Shown piece by piece: positions 27,098 to 34,269 of a DNA stretch of 64,000 nt. This DNA is from Pararheinheimera marina (GTDB lineage Bacteria > Pseudomonadota > Gammaproteobacteria > Enterobacterales > Alteromonadaceae): the NCBI RefSeq assembly GCF_042654345.1, contig NZ_JBHSGB010000012.1, positions 124,001 through 188,000 on the forward strand, given 5' to 3'. Under the pieces are notes generated by a model. It was not told where the DNA came from. It made no database searches and was given only the letters and a program-made list of their open reading frames with translations. The position numbers and the translations under genes were made by a program. How positions within the stretch are numbered: position 1 is the first letter of the stretch; each line of letters opens with the position of its first letter.

Positions 27098-29014
27098 TTA
27101 AAACAATTGGGTTGCCAAAGGCAGGTGGAAATAAAAACAGGCACCGCCCTGCTCAGAGTGGCGATAACCAATTTCTCCCCGCATCGTTTTGACCAGCTCT
27201 TTACAAATGGCCAGCCCAAGCCCGGTACCACTGACAGTCCGCCGGTCTGACGCGTCAGCTTGCGAGAATTTCTGAAACAAGCGCGGGATGAAATCAACCG
27301 GTACCCCAGCGCCCTGGTCAACCACAGAGACAGTCACCTGGGTGGGTTGCAGTTCAATCCTGATGCTGACGACCCCTTTGAGCGGGCTGTGTCGAATGGC
27401 ATTGGCCAGCAAGTTCGCCATCAACTGCTGGAAACGGGTGTCGTCTACTTCAACCCAGGCATCAGCCTGCTCAGGGTCAACCAGCTGCAATTGCACCTGC
27501 CGGGCGAATGCCACCGGCTGGTTCAGCTCTATCGCCTGCTGCAACAGACTTTGCAGCGGCCACAGCTTAAACTTAAACGGCATCTTATTCACCGCCAGCT
27601 TTTCAATATCCAGCAAGTCATTAATTAAATGCGCCAGCCGCCGGCTGTTTTGCTCCGCCAGCGACAGCATATGCTGCTGTTTATCCGTCAACGGGCCTAA
27701 CACTCCGCCTAACGCCAGGCCTAAAGCACCGTTAATAGAGGTCAGTGGCGTGCGCAATTCGTGGCTGACTGTCGAAACAAATTCGTCTTTCAGCTGCTCC
27801 ACTTCTTTGCGCTCTGAAATATCACGCAATAACCAGACATAGCGGCGCTGACCTGCCCTCTCCGTTTCCCGCCGGGACAACTCCATCGCAAAAAGCTCGC
27901 CGGATTTGCGCACCCCTATGCTTTCCTGCAAAGGCAATTGCCCTTCGTGCCAGCCGGATTCCCCGCTTTGCAACAAGATAGCGAAATCCTTGCCGAGCAA
28001 TTCAGGTTGCAGGTAGCCAAACACCACTGTGACAGCCTGGTTCATCCGTTCTATCCGCCCTTGCAGGTCGGTGGTGATAATCACGTCCGATACCGCATCC
28101 AGAATACGCCTGCTGTAGGTTTCAGTTTCCTGCAAAGCTTCGGAAAACTCGAAGCTGCGCCGGAAGGAAAACAATAACCAGCCAAGCATCAGACAGAAAA
28201 TCACCGACACCGAACCACCCGCCAGCCGCCAATGCCACAGGCCCCAACCGGCGGTGCCGTCCAGCGAGCGGATAGCCATTTGCCAATGGGCGCCGCGTAA
28301 GCTCAGATCCAGTGTCAGAGTCGCATCCTGAAACCATTCTGTCCGGCCAAAAAACGCCTGCGATTCACCGTCATAGCGCAGTGCCATCGCCACCTGATAA
28401 CTGTTACTTTGCTGCGTCAGACTTTGCCAAAGCAGGTTCAGGTCAAGCACTGTGCTGATCATGCCCCAGTAACTGCCGTCATTCAGAAACACCGGCACCC
28501 GATAAATAAACCCTGTCCCGCCCTGCACCAGAGCTATGGGCCCGACCAGGCGGGCTTTTTTCTGCTGGATAATTTGCTGGATCACCGGCCATTGCTGCGG
28601 CAACTGGGTATAGTTGATGCCAAGTGCACGCTCATTGCCTTCTACCGGGTAAATCAGCGTTAATACGTTGTCCGGCGCAATGCCGATATTGCGGATATGT
28701 TTGCCCTGATCCAGCAAGCTGGACAACAACAACATGGTGTCTTTCGGATCCGGGTGCCCGCCGGTAGCTTTCACATGTGAGGCTAACCCAAGGCTAAGAT
28801 ACAGCGGTGTATTCACTTCAGCTTCAATAAAGGAGCGCAGCTGCCCCGCCACACTGACCAGCTGTTTCAGTTGTTGATGTTGTTGACGGGCGACGATTTC
28901 GCGCGCCTGGTATTCAGTAAGTAGCAGAGCACAGACTAAACAAAACAAAGGCAGCAGCCAGGACCAAAGCTTCAGTCTTAACAGCGGCCAATGTGGCAAT
29001 GAGTTGCCCTGCAT
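27098..29014 (-). CDS. CHASE-PAS sensor histidine kinase
   Basis: A 638-residue membrane-bound two-component sensor. A transmembrane helix around 16-34 and another around 268-288 flank a periplasmic CHASE domain (about 60-230, with YPVEGNERALGINY and GGTGFIYRVPVF). A PAS domain follows (about 305-400, starting AVSDVIITTDLQGRIERMN). The HisKA box is FVSTVSHELRTPLTS with the phospho-acceptor His near residue 417. The HATPase has N box NLLANAIRHSP near 530, DQGAGVP near 565 and GTGLGLAI near 596. No response regulator or receiver domain lies nearby, so it is an orphan kinase of unknown signal. Confidence 0.93.
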   Translation of the reverse strand: MQGNSLPHWPLLRLKLWSWLLPLFCLVCALLLTEYQAREIVARQQHQQLKQLVSVAGQLRSFIEAEVNTPLYLSLGLASHVKATGGHPDPKDTMLLLSSLLDQGKHIRNIGIAPDNVLTLIYPVEGNERALGINYTQLPQQWPVIQQIIQQKKARLVGPIALVQGGTGFIYRVPVFLNDGSYWGMISTVLDLNLLWQSLTQQSNSYQVAMALRYDGESQAFFGRTEWFQDATLTLDLSLRGAHWQMAIRSLDGTAGWGLWHWRLAGGSVSVIFCLMLGWLLFSFRRSFEFSEALQETETYSRRILDAVSDVIITTDLQGRIERMNQAVTVVFGYLQPELLGKDFAILLQSGESGWHEGQLPLQESIGVRKSGELFAMELSRRETERAGQRRYVWLLRDISERKEVEQLKDEFVSTVSHELRTPLTSINGALGLALGGVLGPLTDKQQHMLSLAEQNSRRLAHLINDLLDIEKLAVNKMPFKFKLWPLQSLLQQAIELNQPVAFARQVQLQLVDPEQADAWVEVDDTRFQQLMANLLANAIRHSPLKGVVSIRIELQPTQVTVSVVDQGAGVPVDFIPRLFQKFSQADASDRRTVSGTGLGLAICKELVKTMRGEIGYRHSEQGGACFYFHLPLATQLF

Positions 29015-29236
29015 TCGTACTCCAAAAAGGCAAATAAACCTGAAGTATCAAAACTATAACTCATTCCATTTGACTTTGACCATGCAGCATCCAGCGGACC
29101 AACAACTTTGTGGCCCACCGGTCCGCTTGGCGCCGGATTTTCAGATGAAAATTCGCGCCGGATCACCACCAGCCAGACGCAAGCATGCTAAACTGCGCCG
29201 CCCTGATGGCGTAATCACCCACCCGAGGAGAGAACT

Positions 29237-30277
29237 GTGACCACTCTGACTATTCAGACCCCTGACGACTGGCATTTACATTTCCGTGATGGCGATATGC
29301 TGCAAGAAACGGTCGCAGCCACAGCCCGCTGCTTCCGCCGCGCTATCGTCATGCCGAACCTGGTTCCTCCTGTGACAAATGCGGCCGAAGCTATGGCCTA
29401 TAAAGAACGTATTCTGGCGGCCCGCCCGGCCCACAGCAGCTTTGAACCTTTAATGGTGCTGTATCTGACCGACCAAACCAGTGCGGCAGATATCAAAGCA
29501 GCCAAAGCTGCCGGTGTAGTGGCAGCCAAACTGTATCCGGCAGGCGCCACCACCAACTCGCACTCGGGCGTCAGCAGTTTAAGTAAGCTGTACCCAGTAC
29601 TGGAAGTGATGGCTGAGCAACAGATGTTGCTGTTGGTTCACGGCGAAGTGACCGACAGCCATGTTGATATTTTCGACCGTGAAAAAGTCTTTATCGACCT
29701 GCATTTATCTCAGGTTGTTGAAAAAGTGCCAGGCCTGAAAGTGGTGTTCGAACACATCACCACCGCCGACGCGGCTGAATTTGTCAAAGCAGCTCCAGAG
29801 CGGGTGGCAGCCACCATCACTCCACAGCATTTGCTAATGAACCGTAACGACCTGCTGGTGGGGGGCGTTCGTCCACACAACTACTGCCTGCCGGTGTTAA
29901 AACGCCGTACTCATCAGGAAGCCTTACGTGCTGTGGTCGCATCTGGCCATTCACGCTTTTTCCTCGGCACCGACTCAGCCCCGCATGCCCGTCACAAAAA
30001 AGAAGCGGCCTGTGGTTGCGCCGGTTGTTACAGCGCCTGGAGTGCCATTGAGCTTTATGCGCAGGTATTTGAAGAATTAGGATGTCTGGACAAGCTGGAA
30101 GGTTTTGCCAGCCACTATGGCCCGGATTTTTACAACCTGCCACGCAACAGCGGCACCATTAGGCTGGTGAAAGAAGACTGGACTGTACCAGCTGAAATCA
30201 GCCTGCCAGACGGCAGTCCGATAGTGCCGTTTTTCGCCGAACAAAAGTTAAACTGGAAACTGCAACAAGGTCTGTGA
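29237..30277 (+). CDS. pyrC: Dihydroorotase PyrC
   Basis: Zinc amidohydrolase of pyrimidine synthesis that closes carbamoyl aspartate to dihydroorotate. It has 346 residues and starts at GTG 29237, five bases after GAGGAGAGAAC. Visible are the metal motif DDWHLHFRDGDM near the N-terminus, the carbamylated-lysine region VAAKLYPAGATTNS, LVHGEVTD and LGTDSAPHARHKK with the catalytic Asp. Class II (E. coli type) dihydroorotase. It is not in an operon, and its stop codon abuts that of the convergent regulator. Confidence 0.97.
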   Translation: MTTLTIQTPDDWHLHFRDGDMLQETVAATARCFRRAIVMPNLVPPVTNAAEAMAYKERILAARPAHSSFEPLMVLYLTDQTSAADIKAAKAAGVVAAKLYPAGATTNSHSGVSSLSKLYPVLEVMAEQQMLLLVHGEVTDSHVDIFDREKVFIDLHLSQVVEKVPGLKVVFEHITTADAAEFVKAAPERVAATITPQHLLMNRNDLLVGGVRPHNYCLPVLKRRTHQEALRAVVASGHSRFFLGTDSAPHARHKKEAACGCAGCYSAWSAIELYAQVFEELGCLDKLEGFASHYGPDFYNLPRNSGTIRLVKEDWTVPAEISLPDGSPIVPFFAEQKLNWKLQQGL

Positions 30278-30288
30278 TCAGACCTTGT
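30265..30288. terminator. Hairpin spanning both stop codons of pyrC and the convergent regulator
   Basis: ACAAGGTCTG (30265-30274), loop TGAT, CAGACCTTGT (30279-30288): a perfect 10-bp stem. The pyrC stop (30275-30277) and the regulator stop on the other strand (30280-30278) occupy the loop and its edge. No T-run follows on either strand, so efficiency as an intrinsic terminator is doubtful. Confidence 0.5.
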
Positions 30289-31789
30289 GCTGACAACTCT
30301 GATAACAGCCCGGCTGCCGGGGGCAACTGCTTCCTCTGGCGCAAATCAGCTGGGCTGGTTTTTCCATACTGCGTTGCACCCACTGAATATTCAGCACATT
30401 CGCCACCGTATTTAAGGTGCTGCGAATCGCTTTTGGCACCATCACCCCACCCTGCGCCGTCACACACAGCTGTTTGAGTTCCAGCGCCATCGCATCGGCG
30501 TCTATGCCCTGAGCCGCTATTGCGGGGTTCAGATCGACGCCGGCACAGAGCACATGCGCATTGCCGGCCATGTCAGTCACTTTGGTTGACTCACAGCAAT
30601 AAATCCGCGGTTTGCCTTGCACGTCCAGCAACGACAGTTGGGCGGACGAGCCGGTGTCCGGCTGGCCGAACATGCGAAATACGGCCCAGTGCTGGCAAGG
30701 GTCCGGCACCTGACGCATATTGCCCCAGGGCAACGGAATACCATTGCCGCGGTACACCGCTTTCAGCTTGCCCGGCGTGTAGGCATCGAAATAGTGCCAA
30801 TGCCGGTAAGGCGACACGGCAGTCATCCGCCGCATCGCCACCGACGCCGACACCCCCGCCAGTTCATGGCTGCTGATGGCATAACCTGTTCTGTCCAGCA
30901 ACTGACGAAACGGCTGTTTCGGACAGAGCAAAGCGCCAGCAAAAAAGCTGGATTCAAAATCACGCCAGGCCTGCAGAATATCCTGCGGCGCCATTTGCGC
31001 CGTATCGGCGGTTTCGCTGTCGTACGCGCCCCCCACCTGCATGGTGCTTTTTACCCTGTCTTTGCCATGCAACACCGCGTGACCGATGTGCACCGCTAAC
31101 TCATACTTAAGCCGGGTTGGCCATTGCTGCAACAGCAGGTTCAGATGCAATTGATTCGGCGGCAAAAAATACGACGTAGCTACGTTTTGACTGCGTACCC
31201 CCAGCTCATCCAGCACTTCGGCCGCAGGCTCATTGAACCAATGCAGTTCCAGTCCCAGCTGACGGCAAATCTGCAACAGCTCGTCCAGACTAAGCGGCAT
31301 CCGCTTTTGTCCAACCTCCTCTGCAGCCCTTTCCAGCTCGGGAAAGTGGTTCTGGTGATGCTCCTGATGCGCCCGGATCAGCAACTGAGCAAACTGGCGG
31401 CCGCTGATGCCGGTTTGCGACAGCATCTCCGGGATGGCAATTTGTAAAATATCCTGAGTAAATAAAAAGCCAGGCTCCAGCGGCATGCCGGACACGCCGC
31501 CTTTGCTGCTGAATTTGGCCGGAGTCAGGTCGAGCTGCTGCTCATCGCCATCCAGAAACCAGTCCGGCTCTTTCTGAAACACCTGGGCTATCACGTCCAG
31601 CATCTCACGCGACGGCGTACGTTTGCCGTTTTCGATCATCGAAAGGTAAGACACCGACGGGGCGTATTCCGGGCTTATCCGCACACAACGGGTGGATAAA
31701 TCTTCCATCGTCAGTTGGTTACGTTTACGTAAGTTGCGCACTTTAGTGCCCAAAAAGTGTGACTGTCGGCTCAGGCTGGATTGGCTCAT
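30278..31789 (-). CDS. XRE-family transcriptional regulator, RamB/ScfR-like (probably DUF3612)
   Basis: A 503-residue regulator. An N-terminal Cro/C1-type helix-turn-helix (about residues 12-72: VRNLRKRNQLTMEDLS, then YLSMIENGKRTPSREML) is followed by a long effector region. This contains an IrrE-like segment LAVHIGHAVLHGKD near residue 228, which lacks a full HExxH, and a C-terminal Cys-rich tail (CARGSSCPRQPGCYQSC) that could bind metal. Relatives of this architecture (RamB, ScfR) control glyoxylate-shunt and short-chain acyl-CoA genes. It is divergent from the gene at 31911, a malate-synthase-related domain, which fits that theme. The DUF3612 label is from memory. Confidence 0.8.
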   Translation of the reverse strand: MSQSSLSRQSHFLGTKVRNLRKRNQLTMEDLSTRCVRISPEYAPSVSYLSMIENGKRTPSREMLDVIAQVFQKEPDWFLDGDEQQLDLTPAKFSSKGGVSGMPLEPGFLFTQDILQIAIPEMLSQTGISGRQFAQLLIRAHQEHHQNHFPELERAAEEVGQKRMPLSLDELLQICRQLGLELHWFNEPAAEVLDELGVRSQNVATSYFLPPNQLHLNLLLQQWPTRLKYELAVHIGHAVLHGKDRVKSTMQVGGAYDSETADTAQMAPQDILQAWRDFESSFFAGALLCPKQPFRQLLDRTGYAISSHELAGVSASVAMRRMTAVSPYRHWHYFDAYTPGKLKAVYRGNGIPLPWGNMRQVPDPCQHWAVFRMFGQPDTGSSAQLSLLDVQGKPRIYCCESTKVTDMAGNAHVLCAGVDLNPAIAAQGIDADAMALELKQLCVTAQGGVMVPKAIRSTLNTVANVLNIQWVQRSMEKPAQLICARGSSCPRQPGCYQSCQHKV

Positions 31790-31798
31790 TTTGTAAAA

Positions 31799-31867
31799 TT
31801 CACAGTGTGAAGTTTTTATTGTGAAATTTGTCAGATTTTCAGACTAGACTGTTTTTCACACAGTGAC
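31799..31867. promoter_or_regulatory. Two candidate operators TTCAC-N3-GTGA in the divergent regulator promoter region
   Basis: TTCACAGTGTGAA (31799-31811) is a perfect palindrome apart from its 3-base centre. TTCACACAGTGAC (31855-31867) is a second copy with the same spacing and one mismatch. They lie 56 bp apart in the 121-bp gap between the regulator (start 31789) and the gene at 31911. A half site GTGAA occurs at 31821-31825. Autoregulation plus control of the divergent gene is the natural reading. Confidence 0.55.
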
Positions 31868-31910
31868 AACTGGTGTGACCACCCTACACAGAAAAAACGA
31901 GGAACAAAAA

Positions 31911-32405
31911 ATGAACAATACAGCCCTGACCCAAATGGAGCAGCCTTTCCAGCAACAGTGCCAGATGATTGCGGAATTCAATGTGATGCACCGCCGTCAG
32001 ATCCTGGATTATTCCAAAGCCTTCCTCGACAAAGTCTTTCCACTGGACAGAGGCAGCCATCAGGATGTGCAGAGTTATGTGATGTATTACCAACACTTGC
32101 TGGTGTTTTTTGCCGACGGCAGCCAGACCGGCCTGCAAAACCCAGCTCAGCTGGTGGCCTTTGGTGGTGCCGAAGAAAAGCCACAAAGCCTGCTGCTTTG
32201 CGACCATGGCCGCCATGTTGAGTTGCTGTTCTGCCGCGCCAGCAGTGACGACAAAGCGGGCATCAGTGACATTCTGCTGCAGTTGTCGGACGGCCAGTGG
32301 TTCAGCATGTTACGCGGCAATACGGCGCCAGCCGCCTGCGTCAGTCCGGCTCAGTACAGTCCCTGCTTCCGTGATCTGCAGGGCGGTTTTTATCAGCCGC
32401 AATAG
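31911..32405 (+). CDS. Stand-alone protein resembling the insertion domain of malate synthase G
   Basis: A 164-residue protein whose central part aligns by eye with the beta-rich insertion domain of malate synthase G (roughly residues 160-260 of E. coli GlcB). FLDKVFPLDRGSHQDV matches FLDESLPLENGSYQDV, followed by shared G-T-L-PAQ-V-G-P-LL-G-H-EL positions and DKAGISDILLQ against DPAHINDVIVE. The similarity stops before the next conserved catalytic-barrel segment (DCEDSVAAVDAEDK), and the last 28 residues are unrelated. None of the catalytic barrel is present. GAGGA sits eight bases before the ATG and the frame is intact, so it looks expressed and not like a random relic. It is divergent from a RamB-like regulator. 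Confidence 0.75.
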   Translation: MNNTALTQMEQPFQQQCQMIAEFNVMHRRQILDYSKAFLDKVFPLDRGSHQDVQSYVMYYQHLLVFFADGSQTGLQNPAQLVAFGGAEEKPQSLLLCDHGRHVELLFCRASSDDKAGISDILLQLSDGQWFSMLRGNTAPAACVSPAQYSPCFRDLQGGFYQPQ

Positions 32406-32454
32406 CTTGTATCGTTTTTCCTGAACACAACAAGCGATTAATCTCAGCCTACTG

Positions 32455-32503
32455 CTGTTGCACTGGAGTCCCCAACAGGTTTTACTGGGACTCAGTGCAA
32501 CAG
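32455..32503 (+). promoter_or_regulatory. Leader hairpin overlapping the ribosome binding site of the ZIP gene
   Basis: CTGTTGCACTGGAGTCCC (32455-32472) pairs with GGGACTCAGTGCAACAG (32487-32503), giving 17 base pairs with one bulged G and a 14-nt loop. The right arm takes in the first two bases of the AGGAG ribosome binding site (32502-32506) of the ZIP gene. No T-run follows, so it is not a typical terminator. A translational switch or RNA stability element is possible. Confidence 0.6.
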
Positions 32504-32513
32504 GAGTCTGCCG

Positions 32514-33452
32514 ATGAATTCACCTACCTCAATTTCTCTGAACAGCCAAAGCTGGTGGCCTGAATTTCGCAGCCACCTGCGCGAACACAAACTGGCGGCT
32601 GCCGGTTTGGCTGTCGCCATGCTGGCCGTGTTACTATTGCTTGGCCAAAGCCTGCTGCATTTATCCAACAGCCCCAGCAGCAACAACCTGAAACTGGCGC
32701 TGCTGGGTGGCAGCGCAGGTTTTGTCGCTACCGCGCTTGGCGCTTTGCCCGCGTTATTTTTACGCCAGCTGAATGCTGCGCTGGAAGACAGCCTGCTGGG
32801 GATTGCCGCCGGCATGATGTTAGCCGCCAGCGCGTTCTCTTTAATACTGCCAGGCATCGAAGCCGGCACGTCTTTATTGCAAAGTGATGCCTTAGGGGCC
32901 TTAGTGGTGGTGGCGGGTATGACACTAGGTGTGCTGCTGATGTTGGGTCTGGATGCCTTCACCCCGCATGAACATGACAAAACCGGCCCTTGTGGCCCGG
33001 GTTACCAAAAATGCGACCGCATCTGGCTTTTTGTATTTGCGATAGCGCTGCATAACCTGCCGGAAGGCATGGCCGTTGGCGTCAGCTTTGCCTCTGGCGA
33101 TATGAGTGTCGGCTTGCCTCTGGCAACTGCCATTGCCTTGCAGGATATCCCGGAAGGTCTGGCGGTGGCCTTGTCCTTACGCGCTGCTGGTTTTAAACCT
33201 GGCTTTGCTGTGCTGGTCGCTGCCGCCAGCGGCGTATTAGAGCCGCTGGGCGCCTTGATGGGCGTGGGGTTATCCAGCGGTTTTGCGCTGGCCTACCCTA
33301 TAGGGCTGGGCCTGGCGGCAGGTGCAATGATTTTTGTGGTGTCGCATGAAGTGATCCCGGAAACCCACAGAAATGGCCATCAGACCTCTGCTACTCTGGG
33401 GCTGATGGCAGGTTTTGCGCTGATGATGGTGCTGGACACCAGCCTGGGCTAA
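32514..33452 (+). CDS. ZIP family divalent metal transporter
   Basis: A 312-residue inner-membrane protein of the ZIP (ZupT/GufA-like) family that moves zinc or other divalent cations into the cytoplasm. An extra N-terminal helix (about 28-48) precedes the ZIP core. The metal-site helices are clear: ALHNLPEGMAVGVSFASGD and ALQDIPEGLAVALSLRA, with FVVSHEVIPETHRNGH later. A His/Cys-containing loop (FTPHEHDKTGPCGPGYQKC) lies between helices. AGGAG is seven bases before the ATG. Metal preference is not readable. Confidence 0.93.
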   Translation: MNSPTSISLNSQSWWPEFRSHLREHKLAAAGLAVAMLAVLLLLGQSLLHLSNSPSSNNLKLALLGGSAGFVATALGALPALFLRQLNAALEDSLLGIAAGMMLAASAFSLILPGIEAGTSLLQSDALGALVVVAGMTLGVLLMLGLDAFTPHEHDKTGPCGPGYQKCDRIWLFVFAIALHNLPEGMAVGVSFASGDMSVGLPLATAIALQDIPEGLAVALSLRAAGFKPGFAVLVAAASGVLEPLGALMGVGLSSGFALAYPIGLGLAAGAMIFVVSHEVIPETHRNGHQTSATLGLMAGFALMMVLDTSLG

Positions 33453-33462
33453 TCAGCCTGAG

Positions 33463-34269
33463 TTAACCGGCAGGCACTGCAGCTGGCAGCCTGCCTTGTT
33501 GTAAATACTGTTGAATATGCAGGTAAGTGTCTGTCCAGTAGATGGATTTGTGCTCGTTCAGGTAATCCAGTATCGCCTGATGGGTGGCTACTGATACCGC
33601 CATATGGTCACCCCCTACGCCATGAAACAGCAAGTTTGCCACCGCCCCCTGCTCGGCAGCCTGCTGCAAAAACGCCAGAATATCAGCCAGACCTTGTTGC
33701 TCTACTACCAAAAACAGATTGGGTACCCTGGCACCATTTTGACTGGTCCATTGCGCTATTTGATTGGTTTTCGCCGCCAGCAGAAACTCGGGCAACTGCG
33801 CCCAATAGTGACCATCTTTCGCCTGAGAATCAAAACAAGGTGGGGTAAAAGTACGCTGCGGCTGGCCATCCAGCGCTTTTAACGCCTGATGCGCCTCCTG
33901 CAACTCCTGTTGCATTTGCGCCACGGTACGCCGGTTTAAATCCTGCTCTGGGGTGACCCAAGGCCGGCCTTGCGCCTGGCATGGGTGACTGGCGGTGTGA
34001 TTGCCAAGCTCATGCCCTTGTGCCGCCAACCGCTGCCACTCAGACAGATGCTGCTGAAACACAGGAAAGCGGGTCGGCAGGTAAAAGCTGGCTTTGATAC
34101 CTGCGTTATTCAGCGCCGGTACTGCATGCTGCAACTGACTAAGCAGCGCATCATCATAAGACAGGCTGACAGCAGCTTTTGCCCCGGCAGGCCAGTGGAA
34201 TTCAGGCTCTGGCTCAGTACAGGCCAGCAATAAAGAACTCAGTAACACAGCAACAACATAGTGTTTCAT
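33463..34269 (-). CDS. Polysaccharide deacetylase family lipoprotein
   Basis: A 268-residue protein with a lipoprotein signal (MKHYVVAVLLSSLLLACTE, Cys at 17) and a carbohydrate esterase 4 / NodB-like fold. Evidence: AAVSLSYDDALLSQL at the start of the fold, GIKASFYLPTRF, and GHELGNHTASHPC carrying the metal-binding HxxxH type motif. The substrate could be peptidoglycan or an extracellular glycan. The ATG shares a base with the nhaP2 stop (TGATG), so the two are translationally coupled, an unusual pairing with no obvious functional link. Confidence 0.87.
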   Translation of the reverse strand: MKHYVVAVLLSSLLLACTEPEPEFHWPAGAKAAVSLSYDDALLSQLQHAVPALNNAGIKASFYLPTRFPVFQQHLSEWQRLAAQGHELGNHTASHPCQAQGRPWVTPEQDLNRRTVAQMQQELQEAHQALKALDGQPQRTFTPPCFDSQAKDGHYWAQLPEFLLAAKTNQIAQWTSQNGARVPNLFLVVEQQGLADILAFLQQAAEQGAVANLLFHGVGGDHMAVSVATHQAILDYLNEHKSIYWTDTYLHIQQYLQQGRLPAAVPAG

